Shown in pieces: positions 1 to 12,517 of a stretch of DNA of 64,000 nt; positions within the stretch are counted from its first letter, which is position 1, and the number at the start of each line of letters is the position of its first letter. The notes beneath the pieces were generated by a model. That model searched no databases. It had not been told where the DNA came from and saw only the letters and a program-made list of their open reading frames with translations. Origin of the DNA: Aphanomyces cochlioides (taxonomy: Eukaryota > Oomycota > Saprolegniomycetes > Saprolegniales > Verrucalvaceae); the NCBI GenBank assembly GCA_019828595.1, contig JAHQRK010000031.1, positions 558,001 to 622,000 on the forward strand, read 5' to 3'. Position numbers and translations under genes: made by a program.

Positions 1-96
1 AATGAAAGAGATTCCTACTTGTCAAGAGCAATTCGACCGTCTATCACGCGCATCCTGGACCTCAAAGACCAGAGCGTCGAAGTACCTGACTGGTAA
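1..96 (+). CDS. 3' end of an unknown gene (partial)
   Basis: Frame 1 is open from the window edge to a TAA at 94-96 and encodes the last 31 residues of a protein, ending in SVEVPDW. The codons look protein-like and no other signal explains the stretch, but the fragment is too short to assign a family. The 5' part lies outside the window. Confidence 0.4.
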   Translation, partial: NERDSYLSRAIRPSITRILDLKDQSVEVPDW

Positions 97-269
97 TGGA
101 CCCTATTGAAAACGAAGGATATTTGCTCAAAGATATTCAACTCCTGCTGTCATCAACGTGTTCATCAAAGCGTATTTCCATGTTGGAGGTAATCCTTGAG
201 GGAACAATGATTTCTCAGAGCTTGAATGTAGATCAAGAGTCTGTCAAATAATTGGATCTCGCGCAAGTT

Positions 270-1000
270 GGCAAGTGGCCATAATTGCCCAGATCAAGTT
301 GGGTACAATTGTAGATTCCTCCTTCACTTGGAGCGAAATGTGGCCTGCAAATACGAGCGCTTGGTGCTCGTTACCATTGGCATCGATCAAAACGTCGCCT
401 GTCCATTACTCAGACGAAATATGCTTCATGTCAAGGATGGGAATCTTCGAAGCGACTTGTCCACTCCATAGATGCACAGATTTGGTCGACCCTTGCCATG
501 TTTCATCTTCGTTGAAATCGCAAATGACACTGATTCAGCCACTGGGATATGGAGTACCTGACCCCGCAGGAACACGACGTCAAAAGCCGACATCCTACTT
601 GTCTTTCGGCTGACGCATCAAGTTGATCCAAGACACCGCCGAGCATCTCAACTGTGGCCGCCTTAGCGCTTGAAATTGTCCACTTTGGTGCTGATGGTTT
701 CCAATCTTGGAGTCTTTCAAAGAGCATCATCACATATAGAAGACAACAAATCAATCCAAACTTGTACTTGTTCACCGTGGCCGATCCGATCGTGTGAGCC
801 AAAACCAATGGCAGTCCACTCGATTTGACCACGATGCTTGATGAACGATCACCGCAAAGTAGAAGTGGTTGAAATGGTAGCCACAAAGAGTAGAGATTGT
901 CCGCATTAGTACGTGATCTCCATCCCGAATCAGTTTCGACAGGAATCGCCTGGCAAGTTGACCTTGGACTTGCAACGACATCATCCACATGCGAACTCCT
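270..1000 (-). pseudogene. DUF4419 gene remnant (copy F)
   Basis: On the minus strand, short stretches in different frames match the other DUF4419 copies of this window. One is the segment around VEMLGGVLDQLDASA (about 690-620); another is the C-terminal segment around the conserved AGH motif (about 390-320). Frames change repeatedly and stops interrupt the reading, so this is a relic. At the site where copies A and D carry an extra T this relic reads like copy B, without the insertion. It lies just upstream of the membrane-protein locus on the opposite strand. DUF4419 is a domain of unknown function found in fungi and oomycetes. Confidence 0.7.
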
Positions 1001-1020
1001 CATCTCAGTTTGTCAGATGA

Positions 1021-3937
1021 GTGGGAAAATTGCCACATGAAATTGTCAAAACATGCTCAGTATGCAGTCAATGTCATGCACCAAAAAATTTTGCAAGTTC
1101 GAGCTGTTACGAATCAGTTAAAAAACTGTCAATCGAAAGTACATCGACACCAAGTTACAACAGCCACCACCTTGTCCGACAATACAACCATACGAAAGCG
1201 ACCGCGATGAACAAGGTCCATATCAATTCTATCGGTCGAGATACGACAACAGTCCAACAAGATGGTTTGAAGAGCTCTGAGCCCGTTCGTCCAACAGACG
1301 CAAGACAACTCGAGTTTACCAGCTCTGACAGTGAACAAAGTACAATCGACAACACAATGAGCACACACGAGATTGCAGAATGCGTCTGTGGCTTACTCTA
1401 CCTTGGGTTTACGCTAGCAATGAGCTTGCGCTATCTCCAAATGTTGTCCCCATCGATGGCGAATGATTTGTGGTGGAGTGGTTTCAATACTTCTGGAGTT
1501 CAAACCTACTTGATTGACGTCTACAACGCCCAGCTCAATCTTCTGGGCAACCAAACCCAGTCGATCGATGTGACAGACAAGCAGTATGGCATTGGAAAAG
1601 ATTATTCCCAGTTCTACACTCCGATTGAAATCACACCAGCATATCCACGACTGTTGTTCGATGTCATGGCGTACGACTTGGCAGCATTTGTCGTAGCTCT
1701 TCGTCAAGTACCAGGGCTAGAATATATTTCGACCCAATATTGCTGGGTTGATTTTAATCGATCCTGGGAGGTTGCTCATACCGTCATGCGCCAGAAGCGA
1801 TGCAACGCACGTTACATCGACAATGGAGCAGTTTACATGGAGCCTATTGCACGGCTTATTGACTGGAACACGTGGCTCAATGGAATATATGGTGCAGCGT
1901 TCAACTCGACCATTGGAGCTGCTATTAGCAGGACGCCTGAAGGGCAGGCGTGGCTGAGAGATACACCTTATTCTTTCAGGAGCATTGAAGCTGAAGTTAT
2001 GCAATGGCGCAAAGTGGGTATCACGCGGTACTCTGTTCAGTTCAACAACTATTACACGTATGGTATGACTGAAACGTTTGGCGTCCAGAATGCACTTGGA
2101 GTGGCTCAGCATATCACGATCAAGCGCAAGGCATCCGAGGTCCGTAACGGAGGCTGGACAACAATGTGGATGTATTTTGGACTTTGGAGTGACATTCTCT
2201 ATGTAGACTGGTACGACTACAGCATTGTCATCAACGACCCTGCCAACCAACGATTTACAGCCCCATGCAGCTATGTCGACTACGTCCAGGGGAATCCAGA
2301 TGCTGCCAATTGTAGCCCAAATTATGAAATGTTTTTAGGTTTGCCCAACACGCCAACGTTTGACCTTGTGCACAACATCATTGGTCCACTCAATTCGATC
2401 GACTTGTACTTTGTTGCACCACCAACATCCCTCGTCAAAGCATACACGACATTTCAAGCAATATTGACAGAGCTTCACGTCTCCAACAAAACTTTTGCAA
2501 CCACCATGGCGGCCATACCCACTTTAGTATCTGATCCAATCTCTCCGACTTGGCTTCAGCCATCACTGATGTATCTGGGAGGGGATCCAACGTGCCTTTT
2601 TCGCTCACCTACACCTTTTGTCCAAAGTTATTTTTCATTTGACATGTTCCTCTGAAGACAGTCAGTTCATGACATTGACACCTCAGAGTGCTGTGTTTGC
2701 ACTTTGGTCAACGAGTCAAACTAATATTTCACACATTTGCAGTATCTGCCAGCAATTCCAAGATTATTGTACAAGTGTCCTACGTTCGGCAATTGAAAGT
2801 ACACATCTACTTCGACAATCGTATACGCCAAGTGAAAATTCATCCCCGGAAATTATGCAGGCAGCATACAAAGACGTGGTCGCATTGAATGTCAGCATGA
2901 TTCAGTTCTCAATCAACGTCACGGACTTGACAAATGTGTTTTTACGACAGCAAGTCTTGCAATCGTCCTATCCATGGGACGTCTTTGGATGGATGTATTT
3001 ATTTGAGTGGGTTCAAGGCTTTCGAGAAGTCGTCTCTTTCGAAGGCGATGCAAATATCATTCCACTTCTTTCAACCAGGTATCATCCAATTCTCAACCAA
3101 GCCGAAAGTTTAGAAGTCCCATCCAGCGCTTGCCAATATCTTTAGGTTGTTGCAGTTGTCGTGACTGCAACGTTGGTCTTGGTTGGAAATCTTGTATTGA
3201 TCTACTGTATCCGTCTTCGAGGGCGAATCGTTGGTCGTCATTTATTCGAGTTCAATCGAATTGTTGACTCCGTGTGGTTGAATCGGCCACTCCTCTTTGT
3301 ACGTGGCCTAACAGCGGTCATTCTTCTGTCTACATCCCCACTGATATTTGAAACTCGTAATGGGCATGCCAAATTGAATGCCAATCCCCGGACTTATTTT
3401 GAATCGATGCTCGTCGCTGGTGAAGCAACATGGATATCATACATCACATACGATTTTTTACTTATTCTTACTCCTAAGTCGAGACCTTCCCTTGCTCCAT
3501 TCACATCAGTCACCTCGTGAATTACATTGGTTGTCATTGATGTATGTTTTCCATATCCCATCACAGCGAATTTGAATCGTGAATGCAGCGTTGATTTTAT
3601 AGGAAAGAAACTCTCATGCACAGTTGGTATGATTGAAGTCGGCAGTCTCAACCGTGCTATACTCCTCGTTGTCAGTCAAATTGCCGTGGTATTTATCGCT
3701 ATCATGGTTGGTTACGCTTGCACATGGACTCAAACGTCAAGACTAGAGCACTCTCGAGGTCATTTGCTGCTGTCAGGGTCGGTCTTGGGTTTTCTCCACA
3801 TGCAACAAAAGGATCATTGGGTTCTAGACCGTGCCTCCTGCGCCATGTGTGGTCTCATTACGTTACATCAATCACTATTTGACGTAAAACTTTGGTTGCT
3901 CGTTACTGACAAGGCCAAATCTCATACCAAGTGGGGC
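1021..3937 (+). pseudogene. Multipass membrane protein, module 1 (disrupted)
   Basis: This is the first of two tandem homologous modules. It has a hydrophobic segment near 1375-1440, then a large probably extracellular domain starting at MANDLWW, with the shared QYCW motif and many Cys and Asn-X-Ser/Thr sites, then C-terminal membrane segments (3150-3340 and 3650-3720). The ORF from 1021 ends at 2655, and the homologous reading continues in another frame from about 2618, so there is a frameshift. That second frame then meets an in-frame TAG at 3143-3145, where module 2 has Arg, and a TGA at 3518-3520, again inside aligned sequence. After 3520 the same frame runs without a stop into module 2. 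The start could be 1021 or 1207. The family is not recognised by name. This half looks decayed unless the breaks are sequencing errors. Confidence 0.6.
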
Positions 3938-6836
3938 ATGAAACGATTTGATCATGCTTGGCTGAACGTGCATGATGATTTGAGAAAAGTCCATTCGAAG
4001 GGTCCCCCTGTGGTGTTGGTGAATCGCGCCATCAAATTGAAGAATCGACTTGTCGCCTTGGCTGGACTCGTCTATGTGATTGCAACGTTATTTGGAAGCG
4101 TCACTTTCTTGACACTGACATCGACTAACATGGCAAATGATTTTTGGTGGGCCAACTACAGTGCAATGAGAGAGCATATTTATGTTTCTCGCCTGTTAAA
4201 TTCACAGATCACTTTGCGGCCACATGCTGGGAGTATTTCCTTGAGTGATCATAAATTTCTAGACGATGCCAACTACTCAATAGGTTCATCTGGGCAAATT
4301 GGAACAATCGTGAAGCAACTGTACTCGTCGTTAGTCCTATCGACAGATGGCACTGATCTCGCCACTGTGATTCACGGCCTTCGAAGTATGGATGGATGCT
4401 TGGCGCCATGGATATCGTCGCAATATTGTTGGCTTGATTTTGACAAGAGATGGGAAATGGCCAACTCAGCAGCTAGACAAATCCGCTGTGCAAACAATTA
4501 TTCGACTAACGCGGCTGTTTACTTGGAGTCCGTTCTGCGCAATGTACAATTGCCACAACTGCGATCTTGCTGGGGAACGTCACTCGATATAGCGCTTGGT
4601 GCTCCCTTGAAAAATCTGCCAAATGGAACTACTTGGTGGATGTCCGTGCAGTCTGCGAAAATTCCAGAAGATGATGAACTCAAGTATTGGCATTCATTTG
4701 GTATGACTACTTATGCAACCGACTGGCAAAACTATAAATCGATTGGCATCATCGAAAGCTTTAACATCAGGAATGCATTTGGACTTTCATATCGCATGGC
4801 ACTCAAGCATACAAATGGAAGTTTTAATCTCGTGGCTCAGACAAGCATGAAAATGTACTGGAGCTTTGCGAGTGATCTGTGGGCTGTCACGGATCCATCA
4901 ACTTCCGTGTATGGGGCTAGTCTCATTCGCCAGGATGGATCATTTGCATTCATTAATCGGTCGATGGAGTCTTTACTGATCGAGAATGGAACTCTGCGTA
5001 ACTCTGAACTTACAAGTGGTGGTGCTCTCAGTGCATTTCGTGAAACCATTGGGCCATTTGGATTTGTGGACTTGAAACGCGTCCCCGTGCCACCATCGAT
5101 GCTGGCATTTTCTGTATACTTTATGGATATTGCCGCGCAGTTACGTATTGAATCTACCGACTTTGCAACGTTTTGGATTGGGCGGCCTCAACTTCTCGAA
5201 ACTTGGTACATGCCTCCGCCATGGCTAGAAACCAACGCCCCTAAAGTAATTGGCGGGAATTTGCTGTGCAGGGAAGTACCCAGAGCGGATGAATCCTCTG
5301 GACTATACTTACTGACAGGCGCGTCAAGTGCGTGTGGAACATCTGTGGGAGAACAAATAAGAATCCCAAGATTGTCCAACCTGTTTGCTCTTGTCGGTGC
5401 CAACTTGGTACGACCCAATCTCACGACCGATTTTATCGACGACGTGTGCGCAACCATGCAAACAGTAGATGATTTCTCATGCACGGACAACTACATTCTC
5501 CCATCCCTTCGCTTTTTGCTGAACGATTCAATGGTCGACCCCTCTCTCCTTGCAAACCTACGATCCATGGCTGAGGTTGCTCAAAAGGATATGCATACGC
5601 TTGCCGTTGAAATCAATCAATATGGAAGAACCGTCAATGGCATTGCAGTCCTCATGAGACACGAGATATTCGATCCAGCCTACCCTAGTTTTCACTACAT
5701 CGCCTGGGTGCTAGCAATGGAATGGGCAACAAACAATCGCGAAGTTATCTCGTTCCAAGGAAATCTCCATACTGCCAACGTCATAACAGCTCGGTCTTTT
5801 GATGTGGCGAGTTTGGTCAACCCTCTTGAAATTCCAGTCAATGTCGCCTACTACATTCGTTATGTCTGCCTGTACGTGACAATCTTTGTCATCAGCGTCG
5901 CAACACTTGCAACCTTATATATTCTGCGGAATAAAGGGAATGTCGAAGGTCTCAATCTCTTTGCAATCAACCGAGTCGTTGGAATCGTCTGGATCGGTCG
6001 TACATTTCTCTTTATTCGGAGCATGGCCGCCATTTGCCTCCTCAGTACACAAGTTTTATCACTCGAGAATGTCAATGACCTTTGGCGACTCGTCGATGCA
6101 ACTCACCTTGCTAATGAAAGTTCCATCGATCGAGGTCTTCGGATCTTCAAAACGATCCTTGCCGCAGGCGAAGTCTCATGGTTGTGCTACGTTCTCAGCG
6201 ATATTCTTACGTTGTTTACTGCTCAATATACGACCGGTTACACTATCAAATGCACCACTCTAGTTTGGATTGTGTCTGCCATTATCTCGCTAGCGGCTCC
6301 AGCGACTCATGTGGCGACATTGCAACGTGAGTGTCAATATGCCCAAGTGGATTTTCAGCTCATTTGCACGAGCGGTACAAAGATGTTGGGTTTATTTCAC
6401 TCATGAGGTATGTAGGGACGATTGCAATCGGTAGCTTTGGGCGGTTTCTACTGCTCGTTGGCATTTGCATCGGCTCCGTCGCTCTATGTTACCTGTACGA
6501 ACGCCTTCGCCACCCGTCGCTCCCACCTTCCCATCAAACATCGCTCTTTCTATCAGCGTCAGCGAAATACATTTTCCGACGAGACAAGTGGACACTTGAT
6601 GATGTAGGTCATCATTGTAGTTATTGATGCAAATTTCATTTTGCTAGGAATACTATATTGACCCAGCGTCGGCAGCAATCAATGGCATTCTTTCTGTGCG
6701 GGTTGGCAGCACTTTTTTTCTATTTGATCTCAAGACATGGCGATTATTTGTAATCAACGTGTCGAAGGAAAACCGAGAGCGTATCAAGCATGAGGGAAAA
6801 CTGCACTTGCTTTCGTCCATTCCATTGCCAAGCTAA
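3938..6836 (+). CDS. Multipass membrane protein, module 2 (937 aa, three exons)
   Basis: My model is join(3938-6374, 6416-6603, 6648-6836), 2814 nt and in frame throughout. Introns are 41 bp (GTACAA...GTAG) and 44 bp (GTAGGT...CTAG). The protein has an N-terminal membrane segment (about 4050-4110), a ~550-residue ectodomain beginning MANDFWW with the QYCW motif, and three or more C-terminal membrane segments (5855-5930, 5980-6060, 6180-6320, 6420-6490). It aligns end to end with module 1. The open frame actually starts at 3527, inside module 1's C-terminus, so the ancestral protein may have been a single two-module polypeptide, with 3938 being only the first Met after the module boundary. I do not recognise the family; a surface or transport role is only inferred from the topology. 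Confidence 0.6.
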
Positions 6837-7244
6837 GCGAAATTTGCGCTGAGAAAGGCAAACCATCCGAGGATATAGTACATTTCCGCCGTCGTAATTG
6901 GTGTCTCTCATTTAAAGTTGCATCAGTGTTTTAATGTAAGCTTTCTTGACGTCAGTAGATGAGTCGGTAGAAACTGTTTTGTGTCTAGTGGAGCTCATAT
7001 CAGCTCGTTTGTCTTCGATCAAATCCAACGTAAGAAGCAAGGAATTTTAATTGTTGCATTGTCTTATAGCGATCGGAGGGGGGGGGGGCAAGTTGAAACG
7101 ACAGCGTCGAGTTAACTTGCACCAGATTTGGTGAGCTGTCGGTCGGTCGATCCTCCTACGCACAAGCTACAATGCAACGCAGTTGTGCCGTTTGTTCATG
7201 AGGATTATTAATATCTATTCGTGTAGATACAAGCTGTAAGGCAA
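6837..7244. other. Intergenic, no gene seen
   Basis: No coding pattern is visible. The stretch holds an 11 bp run of G at 7078-7088. Confidence 0.6.
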
Positions 7245-7560
7245 GTGGAATATGCATTGGATCGATCGCTTCCAGTGTGTTTGTTCTTTTTACAAACGAT
7301 ATGCCTTCGTCTCCTCAGACTTGCTCCATCTCACCATGCTTCCTTGTTGATATCTGCCTCGGCCGAGAATAATGTCCACAAGACTACAGGACGTACGACG
7401 ATGCAATTATCCTCTGTTGAAATATCGAGGAGTGTATTTCTCTATCATTCAAGACACAACATGGCCAGTATCATCTTTCTTGAGGATTCCGTGGTCAAAG
7501 CGACTTTTTGTGACTTGTGGATCATCCTATCAACGAATGAATGCATCGTTTCCCGGCTAG
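7245..7560 (+). pseudogene. C-terminal scrap of a third membrane-protein module
   Basis: The frame at 7245 has a stretch (LRLAPSHHASLLISASAEN) that matches the cytoplasmic C-terminal part of module 2 (LRHPSLPPSHQTSLFLSASA). No ectodomain is present, and the reading leaves the alignment soon after. It is best explained as the remains of a further tandem copy lost by deletion. Confidence 0.5.
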
Positions 7561-8244
7561 ACAGTGCGGGAATAAACTTGTAGGACCGGTCAACAAATCC
7601 AAGGCATCATGGTGAATTCGATCGCCCAATTCATGAAACAGCTACATTCTCTCCCATTTTCCATCATTTATCCCATCTTAGGTACTTCGAAGTGCCACAC
7701 AGTGGAGCTCTGTCAAGCTCGCAGTTGAGATGATTGACGCGCTTTAGCTGTGACTCTGACGAAAATTCTAGTATCATTCTTCCCCTCTACCCTTGTTTGC
7801 TTGGTAGCTTGGTCGGGAAAGATAAAGTCGACTTATATCACGTCGCATTCTACCTCAGCAGCTGGACAAGCCCCAGCAACGCAACAATCATCCTAAACCA
7901 GCTGTGTGTTTCTACTGAGAGGAATGAGCAAATTGATACACTCTTCTAAACGTATAAACTGTCACAATTGATATACAGTACACTATGTATTCTTAGAGTA
8001 TGTAAGTCTTTGAAACTGTCAATCGCATAAAGTTTCACAGGGGATGACGTTGTAATGCAGCATCCAACATTCTGCTTGATGCGCCACACTCTGACGACTT
8101 CGACATGGACACGTCATTGACTCCCACGACCATCCTGACGTGTACGTGTTCCATGCTGAGTGGCATCCGCAATCTGCGCGATTCCAGCCATATCCGAGTC
8201 ATTTTCAAAGTTGCCATCTTGTCCACGCAAGTCCTAAAATAACG
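7561..8244. other. Intergenic; outer end of left inverted-duplication arm
   Basis: No gene is recognised. From about 7855 onward the sequence matches the reverse complement of 32250-32510 (for example a shared block around 7895-7930), marking the outer boundary of the left arm of the inverted duplication. Confidence 0.5.
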
Positions 8245-9519
8245 ATGGCGACACGCACTGGACTGCCATTGGCCTTGCCAGCTCGACTTGGAGCACCGAA
8301 GATGCGTCTGTGGTTGCTTGTATCGATTCTACTCAGTGTCTCCGTCGTCCGTGCTGACATTACATTTGCCGTCTCGCCTGTGCAGCTCTTCAAGGTCCAA
8401 GAACGAACGACAAACCAAATCAAGAATATTTTGACTCCCCTGAAGGAATTCAAAGAAGAAGACTGCAAGACCATCCTCCAAGTCCATCCACATCAATACA
8501 AGACCGTTCCGTCCAAGAGTGGCTTTGTCCTGGGAGCGATACAAGCGTATAGTCGCCATCACAACCTCGTCATTCGTCCTGATGATATCTGGTTCGCCAT
8601 TATGGTCCAACTTGGATTTTATCTCAATGGGAATGCTGAAACATTGCGTGGCTCGCTGGTCAAGCATCAGGATCAAAAAGAACTCATAGTCAATGGACTA
8701 GGCAGCTTGCACAGTGCTGATTATGGAGGCATGGCCAAGGAAATGATTGACAAGATGGAAGAGCATCTCGTGGATCCATCCATGAAGGAATGGATCCTCC
8801 CAGCTTTTTCCACAACGACAGACCATGATCGTATCGCTGGCAGTGTTGTCATGATGGCCACGATGAAGAAATACTTCAGCTTCACATTCAAATTGGGCTG
8901 TGGGATTCCAAACGTGACGCTCCTTGGAACTGTCCGAGATTGGGAGAGCATCCGCTCTCGCGTTGATCATTTGCGGCAATTTGGTGGCCACATGGATGAG
9001 TGGGTTGACATGCTCAGTGTCGTTTTGGATCAATTTGTGACAGCCTCGAAAGGACAAGTGGACGTCGACTTCTGGCGGTGAATTGCTCACACCAACTCGG
9101 ATGGTTCTGGCGCGGAGTACATCAGTGGTCGGATCACTGCCTTTGCTGTGTTCAACGAAGAAGGCACATGGCAAGGGTCGACGAAATACCTCAAGACCAT
9201 GTTTAATGGAGAGATATCGATGGGCTTTCCCATCATTGACATGGTCGATATTCCAGCAGGGTATTTGACAGTCGACGTCAAGATCGACGACAATGGCTGT
9301 GAAGCACAAGGCACTCATGTTTGCAGGCCACATGTCGTTCCAAGTGAAGGAACGCAATACGATCGTGCCAACGTTGAGCTGGGCCATCGCGTTAAAGGAC
9401 GCATATACGACTTCTTGCCTCGCTACCTCTGGGAAGGACCGAATCCTTTTTTGAAATATTTGCCACGCCTCAAGACGTCATTGGATACGCGCCCATTTGT
9501 TGAATGCCCAGCCAAGTAG
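8245..9519 (+). pseudogene. DUF4419 protein gene, copy A (secreted, disrupted)
   Basis: This is the best preserved DUF4419 copy. A Met at 8302 starts a clear signal peptide (MRLWLLVSILLSVSVVRA). It is followed by the domain core with the family's GFVLGAIQAY, RPDDIWFAIMVQ and NGNAETLR segments. An in-frame TGA at 9079-9081 replaces an Arg seen in copy B, and homologous sequence continues in the same frame beyond it. A single extra T near 9297 then shifts the frame, so the conserved MFAGHMSFQV segment is read only in another frame. The apparent C-terminus, ending at 9519, is therefore out of frame. The function of DUF4419 is unknown; the signal peptide suggests a secreted ancestor. It mirrors copy D across the Polinton. 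Confidence 0.75.
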
Positions 9520-10693
9520 ATGGTCATGCGTGTGCGGCATCATCTCGCCTTATTCTGTCGCCATTTTTGTCTTTCGATCATAGGGAGATATATTTGTGCT
9601 TTTGCCTTTTCAAGTACTAGTATGTTTGAAGCTTTTGACGACGATACCATGCACCAGTCACAATTTGATTATTGAGATCGGCGTACAAGACTTTGACGCA
9701 TATTTTCAACCGTAGGATGATCTGCAGACAGACCACAGCGTCGAATTGGTCATGCTGCTATCAATGGATCACTCATGGGTTGACTTCAGTCAGCAGACAA
9801 CGTTGAGAAAAGAAAGTACGGGGAATGGGGCGTTTTGATTGGCTCATAGCTCAAATAAGTACATTTGATTGGCTAGAATATTTGACCAGCTTGATTCAGT
9901 CGATGAGGCCAAAAAGCATGAAGGCAATTCAGGCCTTCACGCCTTATTGATCGACACAAAACTTGATCTCTCTGCGCTGAAAGAGCGTAGAGTTGAATGC
10001 AAAGCCGACACAACTCACTGGATTGTAAACAAAGATGTTGATGTCAACTGCCAAATGCACACATCGAATTTCAAGCATTGGACAGTCAGAGGACATTTCG
10101 CCTTGAAAGATTTTCATGGACTTGCACGATCCTTGCTATTGCCATATTGCGTGGAATACACCTAAAACACTCATTGAACCGCTCATTATCTTGGACGAGA
10201 GCCATCGGTGTGAGAAAGTTTCGCTGCCAAAAGTCGACGTTTTCCTGTAGCTGCTACGACAAACTGTTCCACGACTTAGAGCCTGTCGATCGATGCGCTC
10301 ACGTGGCCTCCAAATTGCGTGCAGTCGTCGACGTATGATCGGACGATCTTTGGAATACTATTTCCCGGATATTGCCTAGCTACAACCAGAAGATGCCGTT
10401 CGTTCTGTTCCCGGGGAGCTGGACACAATTTCAATCGAGAAGTAAGACATTACAAGAAACCAAACGACCGCAATGTCCTATGAGAAGCTGCCGATCACGG
10501 CGATGAAAATGCACGGGATGTCGATTTTCTGACCTTTGGTGGAACTCTTCAATACAACAATAGCGTTAGAGAACTTTGTTGAGAAAGAGATCATACATAC
10601 TATCTTATCGCCAGCTCCAAATAAAGTTGCAACTCTCTCAGCAAACATCGATAAATGCATCCCGAGCACTTGCGAGCAACGACTGTCAACCAT
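9520..10693. other. Spacer between DUF4419 copies A and B
   Basis: No gene is recognised. Blocks at about 9780-9960 and 10100-10130 match the reverse complement of 30720-30900 and 30590-30620, so this is the left-arm copy of the spacer in the inverted duplication. Confidence 0.5.
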
Positions 10694-11776
10694 TTATCCA
10701 AACCGCCCATCCATGTTGGAATCGCTTGGAACTTCGCCATTCTTCAACACGATCGCCCAACTCAAAGTTGGAATGATCGTCCGCTTGTCTTCGACTTGGT
10801 ACGACATGTGGCCCGCAAACATGAGCGACTTGTGCTCCACGCCATTGTCGTCGATCAACACGTCGACGGTCAAATACCCAGCTGGAATGTCATTTGTGTT
10901 GATGATCGGGAATTCAGACTGAGTCACTCGTCCCCACGTTGTGACAGATTTCGTCGACCCTTGCCATCGACCTTCTTCATCAAAGACACAAAGGACACTG
11001 ATCCAACCACTGATGTAGCGAGGACCAGAACCACGGCCAATATGATGACAGATACGCTGCCAGAAGTCGACATCCACGGCGCCTTTAGCTGATGCCACGA
11101 ACTGATCAATGACACCACTGAGCATCTCAACCCATTCGACCATGTGGCCACCAAAGCGCTTCAAGTCGTCTACTCGCGATCGGATGGTCTCCCAGTCTTG
11201 GACAGTTCCAAGGAGAGTCTCGTTTGGAATACCGCAACATAGCTCAAATTTGTACTTGAAGTATTTCTTCATCGATGCCATCATGACAACGCTGCGACGA
11301 TTCGGTCATGGTCTGTCGTCGTTGAAAACGATGGAAGGATCCATTCACCGAGAGATGGATCCACAAGATGCTCTTCCATCTTGCCAATCATCTCAGTAGC
11401 CATCTTGCCATAGTCCACAGTGGACAAGGAGCCCAATTCAGTAACAGTAAGTTCCTTTTGGCCTTGGTGCTTGACTAACGCTTCACGCAATGTTTCAGCA
11501 TTGCCATTGACAAAGAATCCAAACTGAACCATGATGGCAAGCCAAATCATCAGGACGAATGACAAGGTTGTGATGCTGGTTGTACGCTTCAATCGCTCCC
11601 AAGACGAAACCACTCTTGGAAGTTGCGAAGGCGCCTTTGATCGGTGTTGCTTGGAGGATCTCCTTGCATCCTTCCTTCTTGAATTCTTTCAAACGAGTCA
11701 ACATGTCATCGTTTTGCTCGCATAGATTGCGACGGTAATTTTCACCTTGGACGGGGGCGACAGCAAATGTTGTCAT
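10694..11776 (-). pseudogene. DUF4419 protein gene, copy B (disrupted)
   Basis: Read on the minus strand from 11776, the reading begins MTTFAVAPV and passes through the domain in three different frames. Frame breaks lie near 11550 (in the RPDD-W region, a few bases lost) and near 11290 (in the DRIVA region). The last part, including the DVDFWQRI and MFAGHMSYQV segments, is well kept and ends at 10694. Unlike copies A and D it has no extra T before the AGH segment. Copy B is more similar to copy C (both have PIK.-FATSKSGFVLGA) than to A or D, and it lies next to the left end of the Polinton. Confidence 0.7.
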
Positions 11777-11997
11777 TGCGTTGGCGAGGCAAATTTAAAA
11801 GTGAGAATGACCAAAGGACGCAAAGAGTCTTGTCTGGGACTGTCCACGACGAGTCCCACGCCTTTCGTCTCCATTGCTGTCAGCCCGTTGTGATCTCGTC
11901 AGGTTCAAGGTGGATGGACGAACTTTCGATCGACATTCTGACTCGTTCTTGCTCTCTTGGTCATTGAGACAGCAAGCTTTGTATCACGTGCAGTTTG

Positions 11998-12003
11998 TTG
12001 GCC
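11998..12003. repeat. Polinton target-site duplication, left copy
   Basis: TTGGCC directly precedes the left terminal repeat and is repeated exactly after the right terminal repeat at 28723-28728. Six-base duplications are the norm for Polintons. Confidence 0.9.
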
Positions 12004-12242
12004 AGTAGTAATACTTAGTGCCACAGACCGGCAATTTTTTTTCAAAAGTTCTCACCACCACCAATCGTCCCATCTGTATGCTGATTCTGAGTCTAGTGAT
12101 GCTATATCAAGGTTTTTCATCCTTTTCATCAGATGCTACCATTCACCCAAACAAGTGGATTACGATGAAACAATGACATAAGGTGAATCATTCTCGACAC
12201 ATGGAAGGGGTTTTATAAACGATCGAATGACTCATACGCGAA
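12004..12242. repeat. Polinton left terminal inverted repeat
   Basis: It matches the reverse complement of 28485-28722 with about seven substitutions. The internal edge is at CGCGAA. A short imperfect direct repeat of its last ~30 bases (from GACTCATA, 12230) recurs just inside the element at 12302. Confidence 0.9.
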
Positions 12243-12517
12243 GCTATTAAAATTGATGTCACAAACAAACCCCTGAAGGTGATTTCTTGTATTCTCTTAG
12301 GACTCATATGCGAAGAAATACTCAAATTGACTTCAGCAACGTACTGCTTACTCATCCGATAGCATGGCATAAATCTTTCCACAAATCTTGTCAAGAGTTT
12401 CCAAAGAAGGGCCAGTAGGTCCAACATTCAAGGCACACCCCTCCAATTCAATTCTGTCATTCAGGTTTCGCTAAAAGTTCCATTCAACATAATTGGTGAC
12501 GATACCATAAACGTACA
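12243..12517 (-). pseudogene. Degenerate second copy of the CRN C-terminal segment
   Basis: Downstream of the CRN stop codon, in another minus-strand frame, the sequence again resembles part of the CRN C-terminal domain. The YGIVTN segment recurs, and so does the final KIYAML segment near 12365, with an internal stop and ending about 12348. This indicates that the domain was once duplicated, or the protein longer, and that this part has decayed. Confidence 0.5.

Noticed and set aside
3143..3520. In-frame TAG and TGA in module 1 as evidence for an alternative genetic code
   Set aside because: All intact genes in the window end with TAA, TAG or TGA as normal stops, and a frameshift accompanies these two.
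7078..7088. Run of eleven G as a G-quadruplex element
   Set aside because: A single uninterrupted run without further G tracts nearby; more likely a homopolymer slip.
7734..7949. 71-codon plus-strand ORF as a gene
   Set aside because: No family likeness, no splice continuation, and partly inside the mirrored arm.
8035..8474. Minus-strand ORFs opposite DUF4419 copy A
   Set aside because: Shadows of the coding strand, which carries the signal peptide and domain motifs.
9079..9081. TGA in DUF4419 copy A as a selenocysteine codon, given the tRNA-Sec nearby
   Set aside because: Paralogues have Arg (a CGA to TGA change explains it), no Cys or Sec is conserved there, and the gene has a further frameshift.
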